In this document: positions 19,697 to 28,287 of the stretch, piece by piece
Layout of the letters: each line of letters begins with the position of its first letter
Numbering within the stretch: the stretch's first letter is position 1
Origin: Granulicella sp. S190
GTDB taxonomy: Bacteria; Acidobacteriota; Terriglobia; Terriglobales; Acidobacteriaceae
Length of the DNA stretch: 64,000 nt
Direction of reading: 5' to 3'
Assembly: GCF_009766095.1 (NCBI RefSeq)
Contig: NZ_LMUD01000009.1
Location: 1-64,000 of the forward strand
Notes under the pieces: generated by a model
What the model was told of the DNA's origin: nothing
The model's database searches: none
What the model saw: only the letters and a program-made list of their open reading frames with translations
Position numbers and translations under genes: made by a program

Positions 19697-20596
19697 TTGA
19701 AGTTTGTGTTCATGAGGATACGACAGGCGGTGGCGGTAGGAATCATTGGGCTGGCTCCGGCATTGACCGGCTGCCTGACCCACACCCGCATCGTTCCCAA
19801 GACGCGGCCCGCCGACGTCGTCCTTAACGCCGAACTGACCCAACTCCTCAAGGACGTCGATACTCGCTTCGATGCCGTTCAAACCATGAATGCGAGCGTA
19901 GAGATCGTCGCCACCACTGGTGGCGGCAGGCAGGGCAAAGAGACCCAGTACCCCAGCTTCAGCGGCTACATCTTCCTCAGAAAGCCGCAGGATCTCCGCG
20001 TTCTCCTCCGCGTCCCCTTTCTGGGCTCTGTCGCGCTCGATATGGTCAGCGACGGCAAGACCTGGAAGCTCTGGGTCCCCAGAAAAAACCTTGCAATGAC
20101 CGGCACCAACGAGGTCACGAAACCCTCCGCCAATGGGCTTGAGAATCTCCGCCCCATCGTCTTCTTCGACTCTCTCCTCATCCATGGTTTAGGTCCCGAC
20201 CAGATTGTCTCCCTCACCCAGGACACACGGGTCATAGCGAACGAGAAAAACAGCAAAGACCTCATCGAAGAGCCGGACTACGACCTCGAGTTCCTAGCCC
20301 AGCCGCAGGGCCAGACCGCCCATACTGTTCGCGTCATCCACATCAGTCGCGGCAATCTGCTGCCCTATCAGCAGGACATCTACGGCCCCGACGGTACCGT
20401 CGTCACCCGCGCCTTCTACAGCAACTACCAGAAGTTCGGCGATACGCCGTTCCCCATGAAGATCGAGATTCGCCGCCCCCAGGACCAGTACATCCTGACC
20501 CTCACCATCACCAAGCTCACCCTCAACCAGAAGCTCGAAGACGATCAGTTCGAACTCAAGATCCCCGACACCGTCCCCATCAAAAAGATGGATTAG
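19697..20596 (+). CDS. lipoprotein of LolA/LolB-like fold (DUF4292-like)
   Basis: This 299-residue protein has a lipobox (ALTGC, Cys near residue 26), so it is probably an outer- or inner-membrane lipoprotein. The mature part has repeated strands, such as FSGYIFLRKPQDLRVLLRVP and ALDMVSDGKTWKLWVPR, which resemble the half-barrel of LolA/LolB and DUF4292 proteins that carry lipids or lipoproteins. The start is TTG at 19697 with GGGAAAG upstream; an ATG at 19712 is an alternative and would leave a shorter signal. It follows mltG and is bounded downstream by a GTGGTG repeat element. Confidence 0.65.
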   Translation: MKFVFMRIRQAVAVGIIGLAPALTGCLTHTRIVPKTRPADVVLNAELTQLLKDVDTRFDAVQTMNASVEIVATTGGGRQGKETQYPSFSGYIFLRKPQDLRVLLRVPFLGSVALDMVSDGKTWKLWVPRKNLAMTGTNEVTKPSANGLENLRPIVFFDSLLIHGLGPDQIVSLTQDTRVIANEKNSKDLIEEPDYDLEFLAQPQGQTAHTVRVIHISRGNLLPYQQDIYGPDGTVVTRAFYSNYQKFGDTPFPMKIEIRRPQDQYILTLTITKLTLNQKLEDDQFELKIPDTVPIKKMD

Positions 20597-20602
20597 AGTT
20601 GT

Positions 20603-20778
20603 ACTTTTTTTCGGGCGTGGCCGGTAGAGGTTTTTACAGGGGTTTTTGCAGAAAACACGTGTTTTGACATGGTGTTTTGGTGGTGTAGATGTGGTGGAAT
20701 GCGTGGTAGATGTGGTGTCTTAGCAACCACTTTTTGGACGACGAAAGATACGCCACGCTTTTCAACTATTTTTTTTCG
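20603..20778 (+). repeat. GTGGTG-rich intergenic element, copy 1
   Basis: This gap between two convergent genes begins with a T tract. It contains CATGGTGTTTTGGTGGTG (20669-20686), several further GTGG units, then an A/C segment with ACGAAAGATACGCCA, and ends in a TTTCAACTATTTTTTTT tract. The same order of parts appears at 33601-33782 and 55342-55535, always on the plus strand. No ORF of note lies in it. The family and its function are not known to me. Confidence 0.75.
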
Positions 20779-20783
20779 TGCGG

Positions 20784-21833
20784 CTAGAGTCCGGCGCGCT
20801 CGGCGTGCACCGCGATCGCCTCGTTGATCTCAAGCGCGAGCGCCAGTGCATCCCTTCCATCCTCACCCGAGACCACAGGCCGCGTGCGCGTGCGCACAGC
20901 CTGCAGAAACGCCTCGATCTCCAGCCGCAGAGGCTCACCCAGCTCCACCGCGACCTTCTTCAACGACAAGCCCGCCGACGGATGTCCGCCCGCCTGCTGC
21001 GCCCTCTCGGCCATCGCAGCGAGCATCGCAGGATCCATCCCCGCAGCCGCCGTCACGTCGATCATCAACAGATCCTGACGCGCAAAGTCGAGCGAAAGAT
21101 ACTGATACGGCTGAAAGAATCGCAGCTTCCTCACCCGTTCGGTACTCACGCGGCTGGCCGTGAAGTTGGCGATGCAGCCGTTCTCGAACTCCACCCTTAC
21201 ATTCGCAATATCCACCTTGCGCGAGAGCACCGGCAGGCCCACCGCCCGCACCTCGCGCACCGGCGAAGCCACGAGGCTCAACACAATATCGAGGTCATGG
21301 ATCATCAGATCCAGCACCACATCCACATCCAGCGAACGCGCCGTAAAGATGCTGAGCCGGTGCGCCTCAAAGAACATCGGCTTATTCAGATGCTGCCGCG
21401 CCGCGGTGACCGCAGGGTTGAACCGTTCCAGGTGGCCCACCTGCACGATGCGCTCGTGCTTCCGGGCAAGCTCAAGAATCAAGTCAGCATCCGCAAGACT
21501 TGCAGCCAGCGGCTTCTCGATCAACACATCGACCCCGGCCGCAAGCAACGCCGCCGCCGCAGAGGCATGATGCACCGTAGGCACGCAGACCGACGCCGCA
21601 TCCAGTTGTCCAACCGCAGACAGGCAAGCCTCGATCGTCTCGAACCCCGGCACACTGAACTTTTCAGCAGCCGCAGCTACAGCAGCAGCATCGCGATCGA
21701 CAACCCCAACAAGCTCGACCGCCTGCCCAGCCTGCTCAAGCTCCTTCAGCACGCGCAGATGATTCCGTCCAAAGGCGCCGGCCCCCACCACCGCCACGCG
21801 CAGCGACTGCGTCCGTGCCTCTTCCTGTGCCAC
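20784..21833 (-). CDS. Gfo/Idh/MocA family NAD(P)-dependent oxidoreductase
   Basis: This 349-residue protein starts with GTG at 21833, overlapping the preceding stop codon (TAGTG), so translation is coupled. The Rossmann motif VAVVGAGAFGRNH is near residue 12 and the family signature EKPLA follows at about 110. VGHLERFNP and a DLMIHDLDI segment resemble the dehydrogenases that act on UDP-sugars, such as GnnA-like enzymes in lipid A synthesis. The product reaction is inferred only. The small upstream gene is in the same operon; a GTGGTG element lies just downstream. Confidence 0.85.
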   Translation of the reverse strand: MAQEEARTQSLRVAVVGAGAFGRNHLRVLKELEQAGQAVELVGVVDRDAAAVAAAAEKFSVPGFETIEACLSAVGQLDAASVCVPTVHHASAAAALLAAGVDVLIEKPLAASLADADLILELARKHERIVQVGHLERFNPAVTAARQHLNKPMFFEAHRLSIFTARSLDVDVVLDLMIHDLDIVLSLVASPVREVRAVGLPVLSRKVDIANVRVEFENGCIANFTASRVSTERVRKLRFFQPYQYLSLDFARQDLLMIDVTAAAGMDPAMLAAMAERAQQAGGHPSAGLSLKKVAVELGEPLRLEIEAFLQAVRTRTRPVVSGEDGRDALALALEINEAIAVHAERAGL

Positions 21834-22045
21834 TACTTCTTTGCGACCGGAGCCTCGACCGCCTCACGGCAGCGGGCATACAGCTCCAGCAGATGCGTTA
21901 CCTGGTCCTCAGCCTTCGGCGAAGTCGGCAGGCCGAACCCGGTGGAACCGGTAGATTTGCTTCCGACATTGGCCTGTGAAGCAACGAACTTGAGTAGATC
22001 GAGCGCGATGTCTTCCGTACGGCGCGCTGCGGTATTGGATTCCAT
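21833..22045 (-). CDS. small conserved-looking protein coupled to the oxidoreductase
   Basis: This 70-residue product begins MESNTAARRTEDIALDLLKFVASQ after a GAGAGGAA ribosome site. It has no signal or membrane segment; the ends are helical and the middle is Gly/Ser/Thr-rich. Its stop codon shares one base with the GTG start of the oxidoreductase gene, strong evidence that both are real and cotranslated. The function is unknown. Confidence 0.7.
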   Translation of the reverse strand: MESNTAARRTEDIALDLLKFVASQANVGSKSTGSTGFGLPTSPKAEDQVTHLLELYARCREAVEAPVAKK

Positions 22046-22174
22046 GAAGTGATTCCTCTCGTTTCTCTTAGCCTGATGTTAACGGCCCGCAGGCCATGCA
22101 CGCAAATGCCGCCCCATCCGCTTCAACACCTCCCCATCGAAACACCAGCCACCCAACACCTCACTTCGGGCGGT

Positions 22175-22200
22175 GCCGTCTTCGCCTTCGTAAAGACGGC
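22175..22200. other. isolated hairpin in divergent intergenic region
   Basis: An 8-bp perfect inverted repeat, GCCGTCTT (22175-22182) with AAGACGGC (22193-22200), has a 10-base loop. It lies in the 245-bp gap between divergent genes. No T tract follows, so it is more likely a regulatory or chance structure than a terminator. Confidence 0.3.
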
Positions 22201-22290
22201 CTTCGGGCTCCGACGCGAGAGCTTCGCTAACCGTCGAACTCTGCAACAGGGTTAGACTGCTCTCACAACTACGAACCGACGGAGACCCGA

Positions 22291-23106
22291 GTGGCAGTCT
22301 GTGATGACGATCTAACCCAGTTCGAAGCAGAAGGCGCCGCGCCTCTGCCAACCCCCGATGATCAGGGTTACGTCGACAATGAAGGAGCTCTCATCTGGTT
22401 CTCCACCTATGGCTCCGGCACGCCTGTCATCCTGCTTCACGGCGGCTTCGGCCACAGCGGCAACTGGGGATACCAGGTTCCCGAACTCGTCAGCGCAGGC
22501 CATCGTGTCATCCTCATCGACAGCCGTGGACACGGCCGCAGCACACGCGACGCACGCCCCTACACGTACGAGCTCATGGCCTCCGACGTCCTCGCAGTCA
22601 TGGATACGCTCTACGTCGAAAAGGCCGTGATGATCGGCTGGAGCGATGGCGCATGCATCGCCCTCATCCTCGCAGCCCAGCACCCACACCGCGTCGCCGG
22701 CGCATTCTTCTTCGGCTGCAACATGGACCCCAGCGGTCTGAAGCATCTGGCACAGCCCACTCCAATCCTCATACGCTGCTTCTCTCGACACGCCAAAGAC
22801 TACGAGCAGCTCTCAGCCACGCCAGATGACTTCCACGCCTTCGTGGCCGCCGTTCGCATTATGATGACCACGCAGCCCAACTACTCCGCGCACGACCTCT
22901 CCCGCGTCAGCGTCCCCGTCCTCATCGTGCAGGCCGAGCACGACGAACTCATCAAGCTAGAACACGCTGAATATCTGGCTGAAAACATCCCGGACGCAAA
23001 GCTCCTCCTGCTGAAAGACGTCAGCCACTTCGCGCCATTGCAGCGGCCACGTATCTTCAACGCAGCCGCACTCGCCTTCATCGACGAGGTTCTTCCCGAA
23101 GACTAA
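22291..23106 (+). CDS. alpha/beta hydrolase
   Basis: The 271-residue protein starts with GTG at 22291, six bases after GGAG. It has the oxyanion motif HGGFGHSG near residue 50, the nucleophile elbow GWSDGA with Ser118, an acid in QAEHDELI, and a His in DVSHFAPLQ. It resembles non-specific esterase or hydrolase members of the BioH/lactonase class. No signal peptide is seen; the substrate is unknown. Its last four bases overlap the end of the convergent alr gene. Confidence 0.82.
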   Translation: MAVCDDDLTQFEAEGAAPLPTPDDQGYVDNEGALIWFSTYGSGTPVILLHGGFGHSGNWGYQVPELVSAGHRVILIDSRGHGRSTRDARPYTYELMASDVLAVMDTLYVEKAVMIGWSDGACIALILAAQHPHRVAGAFFFGCNMDPSGLKHLAQPTPILIRCFSRHAKDYEQLSATPDDFHAFVAAVRIMMTTQPNYSAHDLSRVSVPVLIVQAEHDELIKLEHAEYLAENIPDAKLLLLKDVSHFAPLQRPRIFNAAALAFIDEVLPED

Positions 23107-24302
23107 CCCGCTCGCACTCCACAGCGATGCCCCGCCTGCACGCCGCAGAGAATCTCATACGCAATCGTGCCTGCAAGCCGAGCATGATCGTCCGCCGTCA
23201 CTCCGTCGCCCAGCACCACAGCCTCGTCACCCAGCGCCACCTCTCCAACTCCCGTCACATCTACGATCGTCAGATTCATCGACACGCGACCCACAATCGC
23301 CGCGCGCTGCCCTTTGACCATCGCCCACCCCCCCTGCCGCGCATTGGAGGCAGAGAGCTCCCTCCGCAAACCATCTGCATATCCCACCGAAAGCAGCGCA
23401 AGCCGCATCTTTCGGTCCGCAGTAAAGATCCCGTTATAACCCACGGTGTCGCCCGCCTCGATCTCGCGCAGCCCGATCACCCGCGTCTTCCATGTCATCA
23501 CCGGCTGCAACGTCTGCCGCACCGCGTTCCTTCCGTTGCCCTCAATCGGCAGGCAGTAGCCATAGAGCGCAATCCCGGTCCTCACCATCGGCTTCGCACC
23601 CACGCCCTCCGCCAGCGCACGCAACCACGCCACGTTCCCCTCATTCGAAGGATTGTCGACGGTCGACGAGTTCCCGGCATGGACCCACTCGGGATGCAGT
23701 CCCGCTCCTGCAATCGCAGTCATCGCCTGCTCGAACCTCTTCCGTTGCATCGCAGTCTGCACTGAGGCCGCAACCTCCGACGAGGCAAAGTGCGTCATCA
23801 CGCCCTCGATCCGCACTCCGGCCTGATCCTTCGCCCACGCCAGAAGCGCGTCCAACTCCGGGCCGGGCGTCACTCCCTGCCGCGCCATCCCCGTATCAAC
23901 CTCCAGGTGGACCGGCATCGCCTCATCCCCATAACGGGCCGCCGCGTCGGCGAGCCACTCCATCTGCTCCCGCTGCCACACCACCGGCGTCAGGCCGCAG
24001 CGAATCATATCCTCGCAGTCCTCCCGCAGAAGACCGGACATCACCAGAATCCTGGGCTGGCGCTCGTGCACAATCCCAGCCGCAGCCAACGCCTCGCGTA
24101 CCGCGACCCCCTCAGTGACATCCGTGACGCCCAGCCACTCTGCACCCGCGCGCGCCAGCACCGGAGCGCAAATCGCCGCCCCATGCCCGTAAGCATTGGC
24201 CTTCACCACCGCGAGCACAGCAACCCCGCCTCCAGCCGCACTCTGCAGCAGCCTGTAGTTGCCCGTCAGCCGCTCTTCGGAAACCTCCACCCAGCTCTTC
24301 AC
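23103..24302 (-). CDS. alr: alanine racemase
   Basis: This 399-residue PLP enzyme interconverts L- and D-alanine for peptidoglycan. The PLP lysine is in AVVKANAYGHG (Lys34), and the second catalytic base Tyr is in DTVGYNGIF. Substrate-binding segments VHLEVDTGMARQG and HAGNSS are present. Length is at the upper end for Alr (usually about 360-390). It is convergent with the alpha/beta hydrolase gene (stops overlap) and divergent from the SGNH lipoprotein gene. Confidence 0.95.
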   Translation of the reverse strand: MKSWVEVSEERLTGNYRLLQSAAGGGVAVLAVVKANAYGHGAAICAPVLARAGAEWLGVTDVTEGVAVREALAAAGIVHERQPRILVMSGLLREDCEDMIRCGLTPVVWQREQMEWLADAAARYGDEAMPVHLEVDTGMARQGVTPGPELDALLAWAKDQAGVRIEGVMTHFASSEVAASVQTAMQRKRFEQAMTAIAGAGLHPEWVHAGNSSTVDNPSNEGNVAWLRALAEGVGAKPMVRTGIALYGYCLPIEGNGRNAVRQTLQPVMTWKTRVIGLREIEAGDTVGYNGIFTADRKMRLALLSVGYADGLRRELSASNARQGGWAMVKGQRAAIVGRVSMNLTIVDVTGVGEVALGDEAVVLGDGVTADDHARLAGTIAYEILCGVQAGHRCGVRAG

Positions 24303-24464
24303 ATCACTATCCTATCCGCGCAGGCACGCCACGCAGATAGCTCCGCAAATACCTCTTATTCCCCATCGCACCCCGAGTGTGATACAAAGCCACGTCTGAA
24401 GAAAGCACACGTGCCGCGACTCCACCCGGGGTGCGCGTCGTTACCAAGGGGTTCGTCCGTCGCC

Positions 24465-25814
24465 ATGAAAATGAATACTCGTTCAGTCCTGCTCCACTCC
24501 AGCCTCGTCGCCGCCCTCGGCCTCCTCGTCGCAGGCTGCTCCAGCGGTAGCAGCTCCAACCCGCTCGCAGACCTGCAGGCCGCGCAGGCCAAGAACGTCG
24601 GCAACTTCTCGAACACTGTCTTTCTCGGCGACTCCCTCACCGCCGGCTTCCAGAGCGGCTCCCTCCTCGATACCACCCAGGTACACGGGTGGGCGCCAGT
24701 CCTCGCCACTCAGGCTGGCTTCAACATCGTGCAGCCGCTGATCGCCTTCCCCGGCGCACCCAACGTCCTGCAGCTGGTCTCGCCCGGGCCTCCGCCGGTC
24801 ATCACTACCGCCCCCGGCACCACCACCGGCCGCGACAACTTTGCCACCCAGGTCACCGACCTTGCCGTCCCCGGAGCGCTGCTCAACGACGTGATGAACA
24901 CTGTCCCATTGGTCAATCCCGCCCCCGGCCAGCAGCAGCTCAACCAGCTCGTCCTCGGCTTCCCCGGTCTAGGCTACGGACAGGCCTACAGCCAGGCCAC
25001 CTTCGCCGTGAAGGCCCAGCCCACCACCATCTTCCTCTGGATCGGAAACAACGACGCCCTCGTCGCCGACGAGACCGGCATGCCTAGCAGCATGACCTCG
25101 GTCGCCAACTTCACCTCGCAGTACCAGGCCCTCATCACCCAACTCACCACCATGACCCCCGCGCACCTGATCATCGCCAACATCCCCGACGTCACCAAGG
25201 TCCCCTATCTCACCCCCGCAGCTCTCGTCCTCGGCGAGGTCTCCGCCGAAACCGGCCTCCCCGCCGCCGAACTCAGCGCCATCCTCGGCATAGTACCCGG
25301 CGACCTCGTCAACCCCACCGGCACCGCCGAAATTCCCCTCATCCTGGGAGGCATCCAGAAGGGTCCAATCGACGACGCAGGCGTCCTCTCCGCCGCCGAA
25401 GTCGTCGCCGTCCAGGCCCAGGTCACCGCTTTCAACGGCGTCATCGCCGCGCAGGCCAAGGCCGCCAACGCCACCCTCGTCGACATCAACGCCCTCTTCA
25501 ACCAGGTCACCACCAACGGTCTCACCATCAACGGATTCACCGGCACCTCAAGCTTCCTCGGCGGCTTCTTCGCACTCGACGGCATCCACCCCACCAACAC
25601 CGGTTATGCAGTCGTCGCCAACACCTTCATCGACGCCATAAACGCCGGAACCACCACCACCAAGATCGCCGACATCCCACTAGGACCCATCGCAGCTGCC
25701 GACCCGTTCTGGCCGCCAAACCTCGCCGCGCAGTTCGCCCCCACCGCCCGCCCCAGAATCATGCCCTCCAACGCAGGAAACCACATCGCCTCTCTGTTAC
25801 GCCCAAAGAACTAA
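24465..25814 (+). CDS. SGNH/GDSL hydrolase-type lipoprotein
   Basis: Starting at ATG 24465, the 449-residue product has a lipobox (LLVAGCSS, Cys25). It carries GDSL block I as FLGDSLTAGF with Ser57, a Gly/Asn block in WIGNNDAL, and block V as DGIHPTNTGY with the catalytic Asp and His. These are the four landmarks of SGNH esterases and acyl hydrolases. Third codon positions are almost all C. The ribosome site is not well placed (AAGGGG 13 bases upstream), so a different start is possible. It probably acts on lipids or acylated carbohydrates outside the cytoplasm; the substrate is unknown. Confidence 0.85.
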   Translation: MKMNTRSVLLHSSLVAALGLLVAGCSSGSSSNPLADLQAAQAKNVGNFSNTVFLGDSLTAGFQSGSLLDTTQVHGWAPVLATQAGFNIVQPLIAFPGAPNVLQLVSPGPPPVITTAPGTTTGRDNFATQVTDLAVPGALLNDVMNTVPLVNPAPGQQQLNQLVLGFPGLGYGQAYSQATFAVKAQPTTIFLWIGNNDALVADETGMPSSMTSVANFTSQYQALITQLTTMTPAHLIIANIPDVTKVPYLTPAALVLGEVSAETGLPAAELSAILGIVPGDLVNPTGTAEIPLILGGIQKGPIDDAGVLSAAEVVAVQAQVTAFNGVIAAQAKAANATLVDINALFNQVTTNGLTINGFTGTSSFLGGFFALDGIHPTNTGYAVVANTFIDAINAGTTTTKIADIPLGPIAAADPFWPPNLAAQFAPTARPRIMPSNAGNHIASLLRPKN

Positions 25815-25902
25815 ACCCGGCTGCAGTGATCTGCTGCTGGCTCGTACCTTTTTGCTGGCACTCTCGTGCCAATAGGCCGCTGAATCGTCTAACTTAGACG
25901 CG

Positions 25903-26961
25903 ATGAAGTCCACGATCCGCAAATCCATTGCTCTCGTCGGTGTTTGGAGTTGCGCTGCGTTTGCGCAGACGACGCTGCATACCACGACGACCCTTGTGGT
26001 TGTGCCGACGCTGGTGCAGACCCCGGACAAAGATCTGGTGTTCTCGCTTCAGGCCGAGGATTTTGTGCTGACCGACGAGGGAGTGCCTCAGAAGGTGACG
26101 CTGGAAGAGGAGGCAAAACGGCCTCTGTCACTGGTGGTGCTGATCCAGACGGGTGGGGATGCGCGCGGGCAGTTCCCGAGTTATGCCCATCTCGACACCA
26201 TGATTGCTGAGCTGCTTGGCGAGGCTCCGAACGAGGTGTCGATCGTGAACTTCGACAGCCAGCCGGAGGCCGCCTCTCCTTTTACGACAAACGTTGCGGA
26301 ATGGGCCGATGCGATCGATCATCCTGATGCGGGGGATCGAGGGGCGGCGATCTTCGACGGCCTGGCGTATGGGATCGACCTACTTCAGAAGCGGCCTGCG
26401 GGGAATCGTCGTGCGATTCTTCTGGTCAGCCAGGAGCACGATGTGGGGAGCAAGACGAGCCTAAAGGAAATTGTGCGGGAGCTGGGTGAAACCAACACTG
26501 CGATCTACAGCGTGACGTTTTCGGCGGAGAAGACTGCGGCGCGAGAGGCCTTCAAGAATCCGGGGCCTTCAAATAGACCGATTATTGTTGGAAATGTAAC
26601 GCCACCTACAGTTGGAACTTACCCGAAAGGCGGAGACACGGGAAGCCCCGCGGAGTTGAAGGCGTACTTCAACCTGAGCGAGCCTCTGCGTTTGATCCTC
26701 GGTGCGATGAGCAAGAACACGTCGGCAGAGGTTGCGACGTTGTCCGGTGGCGAGTGGAGCAGCTTCGATAACGCGCAGGAGTTGACGCAGGATCTTGGCG
26801 TTCTGACGAATCATCTTCACAACAGCTATGTGTTGAGTTTTACGCCGACCTCTTCGGAACCTGGGTTGCATACGATCAAGGTTCGGCTGGCTCATCATCC
26901 GAAGCTGCTGGTGTCGGCACGGAGCAACTATTGGGCTTCTGGGCCGTCGACTCAGAGATGA
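25903..26961 (+). CDS. acidobacterial VWFA-related secreted protein
   Basis: This 352-residue protein has a short signal peptide (SIALVGVWSCAAFAQ). An N-terminal strand set (LVVVPTLVQ, DFVLTDEGVPQKV) is followed by a von Willebrand A-like domain (SLVVLIQTGGDARG, then LLVSQEHDVGS). This two-part form matches the acidobacterial VWFA-related family (TIGR03436 in memory). The MIDAS motif DxSxS is degenerate (IQTGGD), so metal binding is doubtful. Its codon use, rich in G-ending codons, differs sharply from the C-ending SGNH gene just upstream. Its role is unknown and probably extracytoplasmic. Confidence 0.82.
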   Translation: MKSTIRKSIALVGVWSCAAFAQTTLHTTTTLVVVPTLVQTPDKDLVFSLQAEDFVLTDEGVPQKVTLEEEAKRPLSLVVLIQTGGDARGQFPSYAHLDTMIAELLGEAPNEVSIVNFDSQPEAASPFTTNVAEWADAIDHPDAGDRGAAIFDGLAYGIDLLQKRPAGNRRAILLVSQEHDVGSKTSLKEIVRELGETNTAIYSVTFSAEKTAAREAFKNPGPSNRPIIVGNVTPPTVGTYPKGGDTGSPAELKAYFNLSEPLRLILGAMSKNTSAEVATLSGGEWSSFDNAQELTQDLGVLTNHLHNSYVLSFTPTSSEPGLHTIKVRLAHHPKLLVSARSNYWASGPSTQR

Positions 26962-27013
26962 CAAACCATCGTCGCCACAGAAAGCTCGAAGACTACCGCC
27001 GCACACGGGACGA

Positions 27014-28195
27014 TTAAGGCCGCACTGGATGGACCGGAGTAATCCGTCCATCCCGCAGAGCAAACAGCTCACCCCGCCACACCACCGTATCTCCCGCGAA
27101 GCTCCACGCCCAGAATCCCAGTCCGAAGAAGTCCCGCACAGGCAGCAGCCACAGGTCGCGCAGCACCTGCTCATCGCGCAGCACACCCACACCTACCGAA
27201 AGCGCTACCGCCACCCGCGCCAGCAGCACCACGCTCAACAGCGAAAAGCTCCACAGCGCGAACCCGCTCGCGACACACGTCATCACTGCCCACGGCACCG
27301 CATACGTCACGCCCAGCCCCAGGTATCCCAGCTTGCGCGAGTCCCGCGTCGACCGCGACCACCGCAGCTGATGATCCTTGAAGCCGCCGTAGTGATACTC
27401 CGGCACCGTCGTCTCCACCACCTCGTTCGAAAGCTCCACGCGATATCCCGCCGCAGCAATTCGCGCGCCCATCTCGTAGTCATCGGCCAGATACTCCGTC
27501 AACGGCTCCAGCCCTCCCACCTTCGCCAACACGCTCTTGCTGGTCGCCAGCGTCGAACCCAGCCCGAACCGAATCCCGCCCTCCAGCTTCCTCGCCGTCA
27601 GCACTCCCGGCAGAAAGTCCGTCGAGATCCCCAGCGCCTCCAGCCGCGACCACACCGTCCTCCCCGCTCCGCCTTCCGTCGTGCGCCCAATGTAAGGAGC
27701 CGTCACCATCCCCACCTTCGCATCCGAAAAACACTGCATCACCCGCGCCAGGTACAGCGGAGACACCCGAATATCGCTGTCATTAATCACCACATACTCA
27801 TAGCGAGCCTCGCGCAGCATCTGCACCAGGTTGCTCACCTTGCCGGACGTACCCAGCCGCTCCGGACACTCCATCAATCGGATCGCGCACCCTGGAAACT
27901 CCGCCTTTAGCCGCTCGATCTCGCCCACCGCCGGATCGTTCAAGCTGCCCACGCCGAAGATAATCTCGAACTTGCCGGAGTATTGCTGACGGCAGTGGCT
28001 CACAAGCCCCGCATACATGCGCTGGTCCACGCCCTTCACCGGCTTCAGAATCGTCACATCCGGCGTGTACCCCACCTCCACGCTCTTTCGCCGCCAGTAG
28101 TGCGCAAAGTCCCGCGCTCCCCACAGCGCCAGCAGCGAATAGGCGAGCCCCGCAAGGGTCAGCAGTGTTGTGATCGCCTCAATGGTTGTGGCCAT
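27014..28195 (-). CDS. hpnI: HpnI-like hopanoid glycosyltransferase (GT2/GT21)
   Basis: This 393-residue membrane glycosyltransferase has an N-terminal transmembrane segment and several C-terminal ones. The motifs are VTILKPVKG (near residue 45), the metal-binding NDSDIRV, DDYEMGARI and LRWSRSTR, in the order of ceramide-glucosyltransferase-like enzymes. Bacterial members include HpnI, which adds N-acetylglucosamine to bacteriohopanetetrol. HpnI fits best but a sphingolipid role cannot be excluded. A GTG one codon upstream (28198) is an alternative start. Other hopanoid genes are not adjacent. Confidence 0.78.
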   Translation of the reverse strand: MATTIEAITTLLTLAGLAYSLLALWGARDFAHYWRRKSVEVGYTPDVTILKPVKGVDQRMYAGLVSHCRQQYSGKFEIIFGVGSLNDPAVGEIERLKAEFPGCAIRLMECPERLGTSGKVSNLVQMLREARYEYVVINDSDIRVSPLYLARVMQCFSDAKVGMVTAPYIGRTTEGGAGRTVWSRLEALGISTDFLPGVLTARKLEGGIRFGLGSTLATSKSVLAKVGGLEPLTEYLADDYEMGARIAAAGYRVELSNEVVETTVPEYHYGGFKDHQLRWSRSTRDSRKLGYLGLGVTYAVPWAVMTCVASGFALWSFSLLSVVLLARVAVALSVGVGVLRDEQVLRDLWLLPVRDFFGLGFWAWSFAGDTVVWRGELFALRDGRITPVHPVRP

Positions 28196-28287
28196 CACAC
28201 TAGTCTATCGGCACTCGTTGGTCGAAATCATCTTCCTCGCGACCAGCGGGAGCGCCGACCGAAGGGATATACCCGTCACGAAGTGAC

